Source of the DNA: an uncultured Pseudomonadales bacterium
GTDB lineage: Bacteria > Pseudomonadota > Gammaproteobacteria > Pseudomonadales > Cellvibrionaceae
NCBI GenBank assembly: GCA_947488935.1
Contig: CANLBN010000005.1
Span: 251,173-315,172, forward strand
DNA length: 64,000 nt
Direction of reading: 5' to 3'
Shown here: positions 1 to 9,679 of the stretch, in pieces
Layout: every line of letters begins with the position of its first letter
Numbering within the stretch: the stretch's first letter is position 1
Program-made: the position numbers and the translations under genes
Notes under the pieces: generated by a model
What the model saw: only the letters and a program-made list of their open reading frames with translations
What the model was told of the DNA's origin: nothing
Database searches by the model: none

Positions 1-100
1 TGTTGTAGATAATTCGCTAGATGGTTTTTTTTAGTGGCCATTTATTCTTTGCTACCATTTGTACGCTGCTATTGCCGTATTGTTATCGCTATTGTGCAGT

Positions 101-697
101 TCAATGTAGTGCGGCTCGTAATGGTAGGTTTTGTATAATATCTGCTTCGATATCTAGCCACCAGTCTAGGCGCTGTTCGACTTTTTTGTGGTCGATATAC
201 AGCTCGGCAAGGTCAATAAACAGTAGGTGGTGCTTTGCCTCGGATTCGGCAATGCGTTGATAGAATTCTTTAAGTTCAGGCTCCGGATGTGCCTCACCAA
301 TAAGCCCAAATCGCTCGCAGCCGCGTGCCTCAATAATAGCCCCGGTTAATAATCGATCCAATAAATACATTTGGGAATCACCTTTAGCAATGTGTTGGCG
401 AATTTGATTAACATAAGGGTCTTTTTCATCGCTTCCCAGTTGTAAACCACGCGCCTGCATGAGTTTAATGACTTCTCGAAAGTGCGCTAGCTCCTCTATC
501 GATAACTCGACCATTTCGCGCACTAGCTCTGGTTTGTCTGGGTAGTGAGATAACATTGACATTGCCATACCAGAGGCTTTTTTTTCCGCTTGCGCATGAT
601 CGTTTAGGAACACATTAAAATCAGTGAGCACTGTTTGCGTCCATGCAGAAGGGGTTTGTAGGCGAAGGGTTAACAAGTCAGGGGCAATTTTGGGCAT
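101..697 (-). CDS. miaE: tRNA-(ms2io6A)-hydroxylase MiaE
   Basis: Non-heme di-iron monooxygenase that hydroxylates the isopentenyl group of ms2i6A37 in tRNAs reading UNN codons. The 198-residue length fits the family. Ferritin-like iron ligands are visible: an ELAHF segment near residue 70, EARGCERFG near residue 125 and ESEAKHH near residue 153. The ATG at 697 faces fabV, which is divergent, so the roughly 245 bases between them should hold both promoters. The protein is cytosolic. The assignment rests on whole-length recognition of the family; I see no truncation. Confidence 0.93.
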   Translation of the reverse strand: MPKIAPDLLTLRLQTPSAWTQTVLTDFNVFLNDHAQAEKKASGMAMSMLSHYPDKPELVREMVELSIEELAHFREVIKLMQARGLQLGSDEKDPYVNQIRQHIAKGDSQMYLLDRLLTGAIIEARGCERFGLIGEAHPEPELKEFYQRIAESEAKHHLLFIDLAELYIDHKKVEQRLDWWLDIEADIIQNLPLRAALH

Positions 698-942
698 AAT
701 TTTATCAATGGCTTTCTTTAATAAGAGTGTGTTGCTCAGAGGCTCCTTGAGTAGGCTTGTCTATTATTGGGCCTCTGAATACGCCGAGCATTATAGTATG
801 AAAAGATTAGTGTGGGTATTTGGCTGAGGTTGTTAGCCAAGGGTGTAGCAACTGTTTATAATAGCAGCCTACTATTATGGCTTGTTAGCATCTAATGAAT
901 TATCAAAAATAGATGCATTTTACTCTAATTAAGGATGCTTTA

Positions 943-2142
943 ATGATCATCTCTCCAAAGGTTCGTGGTTTTATCTGTATTAATGCTCACCCCCAAGGTT
1001 GTGCCGCTAATGTTCAAGAGCAAATCGACCATATTAAATCAAATGCCAATTTATTTTCTAATGACGAAAGCTCGCCTAAAAATGTGTTGGTGATAGGCTC
1101 ATCCACAGGTTATGGCCTAGCTTCACGTATTACTGCTGCATTTGGCTATGGTGCAAAGACCTTAGGCTTATTTTTTGAAAAGCCGCCAACAGAGAGAAAA
1201 ACAGGTTCAGCGGGTTACTATAATTCTGCTGCTTTTGAAGATGCCGCAAAGTCAGCTGGGCTTTATGCAAAAAGTATTAATGGTGATGCTTTTTCTCACG
1301 AAGCAAAACAAAAAGCGATCGATATTATTAAGGCCGACATGGGTAAGATTGATCTCGTTATTTATAGCTTGGCGTCTCCTCGTAGACAAGACCCCGACTC
1401 AGGCGAAGTATTCTCTTCTACCTTAAAGCCTATTGGTGAGAGCTACACGGCAAAGAATTTAAATACAGATACAAAAGTGGTCGGCGAGATGACCGTAGAG
1501 CCTGCCTCCGATGAAGAAATTGCCACTACTGTTAAAGTAATGGGTGGTGAAGATTGGCAGTTATGGATTGATGCACTATCCAAAGCAGATGTACTGGCCG
1601 ATGGTGTTAAAACCGTAGCCTATACCTACTTGGGTGAAAAACTCACTTGGCCCATATATGGACACGCTACGATTGGTAAAGCTAAAGAAGATCTAGACCG
1701 TGCAGCGACGCAGTTACGCGAACAACTAAAGCCGCTTAATGGCGCTGCGAATGTGTCGGTATTAAAAGCCGTTGTCACACAGGCTAGTTCTGCGATACCG
1801 GTGATGCCACTTTATCTGGCTATTTTATTTAAAGTGATGCAAGAAGAGGGCACTCACGAAGGTTGTATTGAGCAATTAAAACGCCTGTTTGCAGAGTGTT
1901 TATACTCCGATACTCCTAGGCTTGATGATATTCAGCGTCTGCGCGTTGATGATCTTGAATTACAGCCAGAAACCCAGCAAAAAGTAGAGGCAATCTGGCC
2001 GCAGGTTACCTCTGAAAACCTCGACGAATTAACCGACTTTGCTCTTTATCAGCGTGAGTTTTTGCGTCTGTTTGGTTTTGGTGTTGCTGGTGTTGATTAT
2101 GATGCTGATACTAGCCCTATGGTGAGTGCTGATTTTTTATAG
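943..2142 (+). CDS. fabV: Enoyl-ACP reductase FabV
   Basis: NAD(P)H-dependent trans-2-enoyl-ACP/CoA reductase that completes each elongation cycle of fatty acid synthesis; FabV is the isozyme family insensitive to triclosan. The ATG at 943 was chosen because an AAGGA lies at 931-935 and the protein then begins [12 protein letters not shown], the usual FabV start; an upstream ATG at 913 would add ten unconserved residues. The resulting 399 residues match the family. A glycine-rich nucleotide-binding stretch ([11 protein letters not shown]) sits near residue 45, and the Tyr-x8-Lys catalytic signature is seen in [12 protein letters not shown]. No other enoyl-ACP reductase is present here. Confidence 0.95.
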   Translation: MIISPKVRGFICINAHPQGCAANVQEQIDHIKSNANLFSNDESSPKNVLVIGSSTGYGLASRITAAFGYGAKTLGLFFEKPPTERKTGSAGYYNSAAFEDAAKSAGLYAKSINGDAFSHEAKQKAIDIIKADMGKIDLVIYSLASPRRQDPDSGEVFSSTLKPIGESYTAKNLNTDTKVVGEMTVEPASDEEIATTVKVMGGEDWQLWIDALSKADVLADGVKTVAYTYLGEKLTWPIYGHATIGKAKEDLDRAATQLREQLKPLNGAANVSVLKAVVTQASSAIPVMPLYLAILFKVMQEEGTHEGCIEQLKRLFAECLYSDTPRLDDIQRLRVDDLELQPETQQKVEAIWPQVTSENLDELTDFALYQREFLRLFGFGVAGVDYDADTSPMVSADFL

Positions 2143-2194
2143 ATTGTCGAAAAAGCTGTGCAGGATGGGCAATGTAAAGAGGTTATTGTAAGCA

Positions 2195-3241
2195 ATGATT
2201 TATCGTTCTCTGGGTAATAGTAATATTCAAGTGAGTCTGATTACCTTGGGTACGATGACCTTTGGTGAGCAAAATAGCGAGGCAGAGGCTTTTGAGCAAA
2301 TGGATTACGCCTATGAGCAGGGTGTTAATTGTATTGATACTGCCGAGATGTATCCTATTCCGCCTAATGAACGCACCTATGGTGACTCTGAGCGGATGGT
2401 AGGTAATTGGCTCAAAAGTAGAGGCCTACGAGATAAAGTCGTTTTGGCAACAAAGGTTGCGGGTAATGGCCAATTGCACCCTGGCTTTGAGTATATTCGC
2501 GGTTGCCCTCGCTTAAGTGGTGAGCAAATTAAACAGGCAGTTGATAGCTCCCTTGAGCGTTTACAAACCGATTTTATTGACCTTTATCAGTTGCATTGGC
2601 CGGAGCGTCGGACTAATTTTTTTGGTCGTCTTGGCTATGAGCACCCTGACTCTGAGGATATCTATTCTCTCGAGGAGTCCTTATCTGCTATGGCCGATTT
2701 AATCAAAGCCGGTAAGGTTCGAGCGATTGGTGTCTCTAATGAAACGCCTTGGGGTTTGATGGAGGCTTGCCGTATTGCTGAAAAATATAAGCTACCGCGT
2801 ATTTTAAGTATTCAAAATCCCTATAATTTATTGAATCGTACCTTTGAAATCGGTATGTCAGAGATTTCTTGTCGTGAGCAAATTAGCCTGCTTGCTTATT
2901 CGCCATTAGCCTTTGGTGTATTGACCGGTAAATATCGAAATGGCGCGCGGCCTGAGAATGCTCGCCTGACCTTATATACCCGTTTTTCTCGCTACAATAA
3001 TGAAAATGCACAAAAAGCGACAGAATCTTATTATCAGTTAGCCAAAGCTCATGGTTTAACATTAACGCAGCTTTCAATGGCCTTTGTTAATCGCCAACCT
3101 TTTGTTGCGACTAATATTATTGGCGCGACGACTCTTGAGCAGTTACGTGAAAATATAGCGAGTGTTAATGTCGAGCTAAATGCTAGTATTCTTGAAGGTA
3201 TTACAGAGATTCATAAGCGGCACGCTAATCCAGCTCCCTAG
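2195..3241 (+). CDS. tas: NADP(H)-dependent aldo-keto reductase, Tas-like
   Basis: Aldo-keto reductase of the Tas/YghZ-like group, 348 residues against about 346 for E. coli Tas. The TIM-barrel signatures are present: GTMTFGEQNSEAEA near residue 19, DTAEMYP with the catalytic Asp/Tyr near residue 48, the catalytic Lys in ATKVAG, the His in YQLHWP, and SIQNPYNLLNR. The physiological substrate is unknown; the E. coli protein was described as complementing a prephenate dehydrogenase defect. It lies 52 bases after fabV with an AAAGAGG at 2176-2182, so the two may be co-transcribed. Confidence 0.88.
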   Translation: MIYRSLGNSNIQVSLITLGTMTFGEQNSEAEAFEQMDYAYEQGVNCIDTAEMYPIPPNERTYGDSERMVGNWLKSRGLRDKVVLATKVAGNGQLHPGFEYIRGCPRLSGEQIKQAVDSSLERLQTDFIDLYQLHWPERRTNFFGRLGYEHPDSEDIYSLEESLSAMADLIKAGKVRAIGVSNETPWGLMEACRIAEKYKLPRILSIQNPYNLLNRTFEIGMSEISCREQISLLAYSPLAFGVLTGKYRNGARPENARLTLYTRFSRYNNENAQKATESYYQLAKAHGLTLTQLSMAFVNRQPFVATNIIGATTLEQLRENIASVNVELNASILEGITEIHKRHANPAP

Positions 3242-3341
3242 AGTACCCAGCTTGTATTTTGGGGTTCTCTTTGGCTTATTTTTCTTCATTTTCACTTTTT
3301 ATTTTAGGATAAAAAATTTACTCAGTGGTTTATAGGTATAA

Positions 3342-4268
3342 ATGGTAAACGCCCCACTTTTTTCAATTGAATTATTACACCCTAGATATTGGTTAACATG
3401 GTTAGCCTTTGGTGTACTCGCCTTGCTTGCCCAACTCCCCTTTAAATGGCAAATGTGGATGGGCAGGAAGCTGGGCCGCTTGTTATATCGCCTAGTTAAG
3501 CGCCGCCGCCTTATAGCCGAGCGTAATATCGAACTGTGTTTTCCCGAGTACAGCGCTTCTCAACAACGGGATCTGGTTATCAGGCATTTTGAATCTAATG
3601 GTTTGATCTTATTTGAGATGGGCATGGCTTGGTTTATGCCCTACTGGCGTTTACGTAAGCGCTTTGTTGTCAAGGGTAAGGAGCATTGGGATAAGCTACA
3701 AGACAATCAGCAAGGCGCTTTAATTATAGGTTTACACATGGCGACTTTGGAGATTGCCAATGTGGGGGCTAATCGTTTATTTACTATGTCGGTTTCTTAT
3801 CGTCCGCATAATAATAAAGCCTATGATTTTATTCAGTATCGCGGTCGTATCCGCCATAATGCTGCGGCTAAAACGATCGCCCGTCACGATATACGAGGTA
3901 TGGTGCGTACCCTTAAACAAGGTGGTTTGCTATGGTATGCACCAGATCAGGACTATGGCCGCAAAGTCAGTAAGTTTGCCCCATGGTTTGGTATAGAGAC
4001 CGCAACGCTTGCGATGACGCCTAAACTTTTGAAAATGGCTAAAGTCCCGGCATTGGCGGTTATGTATTATCGACTGCCTGATTTTAGTGGATATGTGCTT
4101 GATTTTAGAGAGGTTATTGAGGGGCTCCCATCGGGTGATGATGCCGCTGATTTAGCGTTGCTAAATCGCCATATCGAGGCTTGTGTTCGTGAAAAACCCG
4201 AAGAGTATTGGTGGGTGCATCGACGTTTTAAGACACGCCCAGAAGGCCAAGAAAGCTTCTATAAGTGA
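3342..4268 (+). CDS. lpxL: Lipid A biosynthesis acyltransferase, LpxL/HtrB family
   Basis: Inner-membrane acyltransferase that adds a secondary acyl chain to the Kdo2-lipid A precursor using acyl-ACP. The protein is 308 residues with an N-terminal hydrophobic helix near residues 16-33. The HX4E catalytic motif is visible as HMATLE, followed by the family hallmarks YRPHNNKAYD and, at the C-terminus, YWWVHRRFKTRPEG. Whether it is LpxL, LpxM or LpxP type cannot be told from one sequence. It is probably a single transcription unit; about 100 bases separate it from tas. Confidence 0.88.
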   Translation: MVNAPLFSIELLHPRYWLTWLAFGVLALLAQLPFKWQMWMGRKLGRLLYRLVKRRRLIAERNIELCFPEYSASQQRDLVIRHFESNGLILFEMGMAWFMPYWRLRKRFVVKGKEHWDKLQDNQQGALIIGLHMATLEIANVGANRLFTMSVSYRPHNNKAYDFIQYRGRIRHNAAAKTIARHDIRGMVRTLKQGGLLWYAPDQDYGRKVSKFAPWFGIETATLAMTPKLLKMAKVPALAVMYYRLPDFSGYVLDFREVIEGLPSGDDAADLALLNRHIEACVREKPEEYWWVHRRFKTRPEGQESFYK

Positions 4269-4468
4269 TAATAACAACAACAAAACCTTATAATAGTTTT
4301 TGTGATTAATAACGATATCAATAATATCCTTGTATAAGCCTGATTCGGTCAGTACTATTGCATCTTTTTGATGTTGTGCATTTTTAATAATCAATGGACT
4401 GATAGCCGCATAGCCGATTGAGTAATACTTTTTTACGTATATTTTTTAAGAAATACCGGAGTATCAAC

Positions 4469-5362
4469 ATGAACCAAAATGGTCCAGCGCTTCAAGGTAG
4501 CATGGTTGCATTGGTAACCCCTATGCAGCCTGATGGCTCTATTGATTGGGTATCATTAGATAAATTGGTTGAGTTCCATATTGCAGAAGGCACCAATACC
4601 ATTGTCGCGGTAGGTACTACGGGAGAGTCTGCAACCTTATCAGTGAGTGAGCATTTACAAGTTGTTGAGCGTGTTGTTGATAAAGTTGCTGGGCGTATAT
4701 CGGTGGTTGCCGGTACTGGTGCCAACTCTACTCGTGAAGCTGTCGAGTTAACCAAATCCGCTCATTCGGTGGGTGTTGACGCTTGTTTATTAGTTGTACC
4801 TTACTACAATAAGCCAACGCAGGAAGGGCTGTTTAGCCACTTTAGTTTTATCGCCGATGCCGTTGCTGTACCTCAGATATTATATAATGTGCCTGGTCGT
4901 ACTATCACCGATATGCAAAATGATATTGTGGTACGTTTGTCTGCTCACGAAAATATTATAGGTGTTAAAGATGCAACGGGTGATGTTGCTCGCGGTAAGG
5001 CTTTAATCGATAGTGTTCCCGAGGACTTTTATGTCTACTCTGGAGATGATCCAACGGCGCCAGAATTAATGCTTGTTGGTGGTCGTGGTAATATCTCGGT
5101 GACAGCTAATGTAGCGCCACGTAAAATGGCTGAGCTGTGTCGTTTGGCAATGGCAGGTGAAGCAGATGCAACACGCCAATTGCAAAGTGAATTAAACCCT
5201 CTCCATAGTGCCTTATTTAACGAGTCTAATCCTATTCCTGTAAAATGGGCAGTATCTGAATTAGGTTTAATGCCCAGTGGCATACGTTTGCCGTTAACAC
5301 CGTTGACTGATGCTAATAAAGAGCCACTACGTAATGCTATGAGCTCACTTTCTCTGATTTAA
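4469..5362 (+). CDS. dapA: 4-hydroxy-tetrahydrodipicolinate synthase
   Basis: Class I aldolase condensing pyruvate with aspartate semialdehyde, the first committed step of lysine and diaminopimelate synthesis. The ATG at 4469 was preferred over one at 4418 because CCGGAG lies at 4456-4461 and the protein then has 297 residues, the family length. Motifs seen are GTTGESATLS, the active-site tyrosine in YNVPGRT and the Schiff-base lysine in GVKDATGD. It is followed 16 bases later by bamC, the dapA-bamC order known from pseudomonads and enterics. Confidence 0.96.
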   Translation: MNQNGPALQGSMVALVTPMQPDGSIDWVSLDKLVEFHIAEGTNTIVAVGTTGESATLSVSEHLQVVERVVDKVAGRISVVAGTGANSTREAVELTKSAHSVGVDACLLVVPYYNKPTQEGLFSHFSFIADAVAVPQILYNVPGRTITDMQNDIVVRLSAHENIIGVKDATGDVARGKALIDSVPEDFYVYSGDDPTAPELMLVGGRGNISVTANVAPRKMAELCRLAMAGEADATRQLQSELNPLHSALFNESNPIPVKWAVSELGLMPSGIRLPLTPLTDANKEPLRNAMSSLSLI

Positions 5363-5378
5363 GTATTGATACCATTCT

Positions 5379-6542
5379 ATGAAGCAATTGTTGTTTTTTC
5401 TGACTCGTTTTTCTCTTTTAGTTTTATTGCTAGGTGTAGTTGGCTGCTCCTTTTCGCGTAAAAAGCCTGATTATCTTGAGTCGGAGTCACTGCCGCCGAT
5501 TAAGGTTCCCGAAGAGCTTGATGATAGACGTATAGGCCAATTATATCGCTTGCCGAAGCAAGAAATTATTGTACCTACCTCGTTTAAAGTTCCGTTTCCG
5601 CCAGCTGGTTCAGCACAGAGTTCAGAGCAGGGGGCATCACTGCAAAAGCTAGGTGATAAATTATGGATATTAAATGATCGTACTGTTGCTCAAACTTGGG
5701 TGCAGCTTATTAATTTTTTGACTGATAGAAATATCAGCTTAGCAAAAACAGATTTAAACAATGCAATCTTGCAAACCAATTGGTTTAGCGAGAGTTTGCA
5801 GCCAGGTTTTAGTATTCGTTATCGTCTGCGTTTAGAGCGAGGGTTTCAGGACAATACTGCCGAAGTGTATTTGACGAATCAAAAAAGAGACAACTCTAAC
5901 TTGACCAGTGAATGGCTTGATCAAAGTAAAAGTATTGGTGACGATGGAGTACACGCACAGTTGATCGCAGAGGCTTTGGTTAAATATTTAACCAGTGGTC
6001 AAAGTGATGTGGGTAATTCGCTGTTGGCAGAATCTATTAGCTTGCCCGAGAAATCAAAGTTAATTTTAGTCGATAAAGATCCAGCGCTGTTAATAGAGTC
6101 TGGCGGTGGTAACTTAAGGGTCTATCAAGCATTATCTAAAGCCTTAGCGAGTGATGGCTTCTTGGTATACGATAGGGATACTACCAATGGTTTTTTTCAC
6201 TTTGACAAATATGAAATAGATCAGAAAAAAAGACGTCTGTTGGGCTTGGTTAGAACAAAACAAACGATACAAAAAGAAAAAATTATTGCCAATAAAAAGA
6301 GCCGCCATTCTTTGAAAAAAATCATAGAACGGCTTCCCAATAAATCTAGCGTCAACTCATTATTTTTCGATGGTAAAAATCGACCGAAGGTATCTCGTTT
6401 GTCCAATGTCCCAGGCTTTTTACTGGTAGTTAAGCCGGCAGAGAGCGGACATTTAGTTTATATAAGAAATGGTTACGGTAAAGAACTTAAAAGTGATGAA
6501 GCCAAAGAGTTATTAGACGAGATTCGCCTGCGTCTTTTTTAA
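5379..6542 (+). CDS. bamC: BAM complex lipoprotein BamC (NlpB/DapX)
   Basis: Accessory lipoprotein of the beta-barrel assembly machinery in the outer membrane. A signal peptide ends in the lipobox LGVVGC, with Cys23 as the lipidated residue. The following segment, LPPIKVPEELDDRRIGQLYRLP, resembles the conserved unstructured N-terminal region of BamC that contacts BamD. Two helix-grip-like domains would occupy the rest of the 387 residues, as in the family. It sits 16 bases behind dapA, supporting the identification even though BamC sequences diverge strongly. Confidence 0.85.
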   Translation: MKQLLFFLTRFSLLVLLLGVVGCSFSRKKPDYLESESLPPIKVPEELDDRRIGQLYRLPKQEIIVPTSFKVPFPPAGSAQSSEQGASLQKLGDKLWILNDRTVAQTWVQLINFLTDRNISLAKTDLNNAILQTNWFSESLQPGFSIRYRLRLERGFQDNTAEVYLTNQKRDNSNLTSEWLDQSKSIGDDGVHAQLIAEALVKYLTSGQSDVGNSLLAESISLPEKSKLILVDKDPALLIESGGGNLRVYQALSKALASDGFLVYDRDTTNGFFHFDKYEIDQKKRRLLGLVRTKQTIQKEKIIANKKSRHSLKKIIERLPNKSSVNSLFFDGKNRPKVSRLSNVPGFLLVVKPAESGHLVYIRNGYGKELKSDEAKELLDEIRLRLF

Positions 6543-6610
6543 GTTACACTTACCCTTTAAAAAGATGAGCTTTGAAATATAAGTTCTACCTTTATATTTA
6601 TTAGGTTTTT

Positions 6611-7366
6611 ATGCAGTTTTCTTCATTGGGTAGTGGTAGTAAGGGTAATGGAACTCTCATCCGTTATGAAGACTGTACGATATTAGTCGATTGTGGTTTT
6701 ACCCTAAAACAAACACTTAAACGACTTGAGCGCTTAAATGTATCGGCTGAACAGCTAGATGCGATTGTTGTGACCCATGAGCATAGCGACCACTTAAGTG
6801 GGGTTGGTCCACTTGCCCGAAAATATAAACTCCCAGTTTATATGACAACAGCGACATACCGTAGTCGCAATATCGGTGTTTTGCCTGAACTTACCTTAAT
6901 TAAGAACTACCTGCCTTTTTCCATTAAATCTATCCATATAACGCCTGTTGCAGTACCGCATGATGCCAGTGAACCAGCACAATTTGTATTTGAGGCGAAT
7001 GATCTGCGCTTGGGTATTTTGACAGATTTAGGGAGTATCACCCCCCATGTTGAAATGCATTATCAAGCATGTGATGGACTTGTCTTGGAAGCTAATCACG
7101 ATTCACTGATGCTCGCATCGGGAGCATACCCACCATCTTTAAAGCAGCGAGTGGGAGGGGCATGGGGACACCTTAATAACAGGCAGGCAGCAGATTTTTT
7201 AACCCGCGTCGATCGCGATCGACTAAAGCAGCTAGTGATTGCCCATATTAGTCATCAAAATAACAGCCTGGCATTAGTCGAAGAAGCATTTGCTGAGGTG
7301 AGTGAGCCTATCGATAATATCTATTATGCCTGTCAAAATGAAGGTTTCGACTGGATAAGCTTGTAG
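6611..7366 (+). CDS. MBL-fold metallo-hydrolase, YycJ/WalJ-like
   Basis: Metallo-beta-lactamase-fold hydrolase of 251 residues. The signature THEHSDH is at about residues 56-62, and further metal ligands appear in the GILTDLG and ANHDS regions; GSGSKGN near the N-terminus is typical of the YycJ/WalJ group, some of which are 5' exonucleases. In pseudomonads a homologue follows dapA-bamC and precedes purC; here purC does not follow. The ATG at 6611 has only a weak AGG upstream. The substrate is unknown. Confidence 0.85.
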   Translation: MQFSSLGSGSKGNGTLIRYEDCTILVDCGFTLKQTLKRLERLNVSAEQLDAIVVTHEHSDHLSGVGPLARKYKLPVYMTTATYRSRNIGVLPELTLIKNYLPFSIKSIHITPVAVPHDASEPAQFVFEANDLRLGILTDLGSITPHVEMHYQACDGLVLEANHDSLMLASGAYPPSLKQRVGGAWGHLNNRQAADFLTRVDRDRLKQLVIAHISHQNNSLALVEEAFAEVSEPIDNIYYACQNEGFDWISL

Positions 7367-7529
7367 CCTTGAGGCACATCAAATATATCAACTGATATGC
7401 TATTAAGTTGCTTTTTAAGGGGTATTCAGCTATTTTTATACTACCTAGAGTTGTTTTTTGTTGCCTTTATAACGAAATTAACCAAATCTAAGTAATCAAT
7501 AAAGTCACTTAACAGTAGATCAGAAAGCT

Positions 7530-7841
7530 ATGACGTTTATAACCGGTATTAGTAATGATCCTTCAAGGATGCACAAAGTTGACGATCGCAGGCGCACAGA
7601 GCGAAAATCTACATCTATTCGTGTTGAAATCACACACCCCTCTATTGGTACTATTATTGGGTCTACACGCGATATTTCGGATGGTGGCGCATCGGTAAAA
7701 ATTGAAAATCACCCTATCCCTCCTTTGGGTACTTCTGTAAAAGTAAGGTTTATTAAAATGGTTGGTACTGTTAACCAAGAACCTGTTGATATGAAAGTAA
7801 TGCATCATATGCGTAACACCATTGGTTTGATGTTTGCCTGA
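7530..7841 (+). CDS. Small PilZ-domain protein
   Basis: Stand-alone PilZ domain of 103 residues, a probable cyclic di-GMP receptor. Both binding motifs are visible: RxxxR at residues 21-25 (RRTER) and DxSxxG at 48-53 (DISDGG). No other domain is attached. The gene stands alone, with a 163-base gap before it and a 93-base gap after it, so its target cannot be read from neighbours. The window also encodes a REC-GGDEF-EAL enzyme (34622-36364) that could set the level of its ligand; that link is inference. Confidence 0.85.
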   Translation: MTFITGISNDPSRMHKVDDRRRTERKSTSIRVEITHPSIGTIIGSTRDISDGGASVKIENHPIPPLGTSVKVRFIKMVGTVNQEPVDMKVMHHMRNTIGLMFA

Positions 7842-7934
7842 GCGACGTTATAGTACCTGCCTTTGTAAGTCAGCTAATGTCTTGCACTGTTTATTTTTGA
7901 CTTCTATTTAGCCTCTCATTTTTTATAATTATTG

Positions 7935-8765
7935 ATGAATATTTGCGGTATATATTCCTTTTTGCCGAGTGAATCTATTAGCTCGGTGGACCTCGATGCT
8001 CTTGCGGGTGCAACAGGCTTGGCTATTCTCGACCGAGAGCCGGCATCTTTAGGTGAGGGTGCTTTAGTATTGGGCATTTCTGATCAGGGTTTGGGGCTTC
8101 ATTTCACCGGAAAAAAAACGCCCAAACCTATTTTGGTCGACTTTCTGGGTGGTGCTAATGCACACCGACGTCAATTTGGGGGTGGTAAAAGCCAGCTGAT
8201 AGCAAAAGCGGTGGGCTTAAAAAGCCGCTACCGACCTCACATATTAGATGTTACTGCAGGCCTTGGCCAAGATGGTTTTGTATTAAGTACGCTTGGTTGT
8301 AAAGTCACTTTGCTTGAGCGCGTTCCAGTGATTTTTGAGTTGTTAAAAGATGGATTATCACGGGCCACTCAAACAAGCGACACCCAGCTACAGGCTATTG
8401 TGCAGCGTATCGCTCTTGTCGGTGACAATTCGATAGAGTATTTACACTCAATAGATAGCGAATCCGATAATAGGCCCGATGTTATTTATGTCGATCCAAT
8501 GTTCCCTGAGCGCCAAAAGAGTGCCCAGGTAAAAAAGAATATGAGTGTATTTCAAACGCTTGTTGGTAATGATAGTGATGCAGGTGACTTACTTGCCTTA
8601 GCGCTAAGTCGTGCAAAATATCGTGTGGTGATTAAACGCCCCAGAAAAGCAGCCAGTATTGCTGAACAATTTCCTGATAAAAAGTTACCCAATGCGGGTT
8701 TAGTATTGGAAGGTAAGTCAAGCCGCTACGATATTTACCCGATTGCTAAAATGCCTGAATGTTAG
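7935..8765 (+). CDS. rsmJ: 16S rRNA (guanine-1516-N2)-methyltransferase RsmJ
   Basis: SAM-dependent methyltransferase that modifies m2G1516 of 16S rRNA. The RsmJ family (formerly YhiQ) hallmarks are VDFLGGANAHRR, the SAM-binding LDVTAGLGQDGFVL near residue 105, and the catalytic VDPMFPER. The start is taken as the ATG at 7935, directly after a TTG at 7932 in the same frame, giving 276 residues. It probably forms its own unit; a putative secreted peptidase gene follows 56 bases later. Confidence 0.9.
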   Translation: MNICGIYSFLPSESISSVDLDALAGATGLAILDREPASLGEGALVLGISDQGLGLHFTGKKTPKPILVDFLGGANAHRRQFGGGKSQLIAKAVGLKSRYRPHILDVTAGLGQDGFVLSTLGCKVTLLERVPVIFELLKDGLSRATQTSDTQLQAIVQRIALVGDNSIEYLHSIDSESDNRPDVIYVDPMFPERQKSAQVKKNMSVFQTLVGNDSDAGDLLALALSRAKYRVVIKRPRKAASIAEQFPDKKLPNAGLVLEGKSSRYDIYPIAKMPEC

Positions 8766-8821
8766 TGTTAAACGCAGGGTAGATATGCATTTTATAAATA
8801 ATAAAAAAGAGAAACTGTTTA

Positions 8822-9634
8822 ATGAAAATTAAGATTATGCTGAGCCTTGTGTTCAGTGTTGTTCTAATTCTGGTAATGAACAAGGTATTTGCGGTATCGA
8901 GCATGAGCTTGCGTTATGAGGCGCCTGAGTCAGAGCCAGATAAAGCAACTTTACAGTGGATTAAAGCGCTACCCAGTGAAACAATCATTATTGGCGATGA
9001 ATCTGCCTCTACGGCTGAGGTTAACGCAATTAATGGCATTGTTAATTATATTAATGCGACGTTTAAACTTGAGTACTCTATCGCTTTAGTGATTGGATCT
9101 GGACGTGTCGCCTATGCAGATAGCCGCGATAAGGTTATTTTTATACCTATTAGCTTTTTTGAAGAAGCGCGCCAATTATTTTCACAAGCCGGTAAAGGTG
9201 ACTTAACGCAGCAAGCCGTGAGTGATGCTTTTTTACATACGGTCTTACACGAATTGGGGCATCTTTTGATAGAGATGCATGATATCCCTATTGTTGCGCG
9301 CGAAGAGGATGCAGCGGATAGCTTAGCGACGGCATTTATGATCCAATTTTTTACCAATGGTGCACAAAGAGTAGAGCATATTGCTGAACTTTATGGGCTT
9401 GAGCGAGAAGAAATAAAAAATTTACGCAAATGGGATTTTATTGGTGAGCATAGCTTGAATATACAAAGGCACTACCAAATGCTGTGTCATGTATACGGCA
9501 GTGCGCCAGATAATTATAAAGAACTGAAGCGCCGCGTTGGTTTTACTAATGAGCGTGCTGATATTTGTGTCGATGAGTACCAACAAATATCACAGGGTTG
9601 GCTGCAGTTACTGGAGCCGCACCTCCAAAAATAA
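8822..9634 (+). CDS. Secreted DUF4344-type zinc metallopeptidase
   Basis: A 270-residue protein with an N-terminal hydrophobic segment (residues 5-24) that looks like a signal peptide or anchor. The zinc motif HELGH is at 143-147 and EEDAAD at 161-166, the arrangement seen in the DUF4344 family of putative metallopeptidases (HExxH with a downstream acidic ligand). Two cysteines near the C-terminus (LCHVYG and ADICVDE) could form a disulfide. The substrate is unknown. A short CCTCC-GTT-GGAGG hairpin at 9648-9660, without a T-tract, lies between this gene and the convergent dehydrogenase gene. Confidence 0.75.
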   Translation: MKIKIMLSLVFSVVLILVMNKVFAVSSMSLRYEAPESEPDKATLQWIKALPSETIIIGDESASTAEVNAINGIVNYINATFKLEYSIALVIGSGRVAYADSRDKVIFIPISFFEEARQLFSQAGKGDLTQQAVSDAFLHTVLHELGHLLIEMHDIPIVAREEDAADSLATAFMIQFFTNGAQRVEHIAELYGLEREEIKNLRKWDFIGEHSLNIQRHYQMLCHVYGSAPDNYKELKRRVGFTNERADICVDEYQQISQGWLQLLEPHLQK

Positions 9635-9679
9635 GAGTGTATTTCCTCCTCCGTTGGAGGGCAGCTCGAAGCCCTTGTG

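Noticed and set aside
9648..9660. Rho-independent terminator between the DUF4344 and dehydrogenase genes
   Set aside because: A five-base stem with a three-base loop exists but lacks a T-tract on either side; too weak to call.
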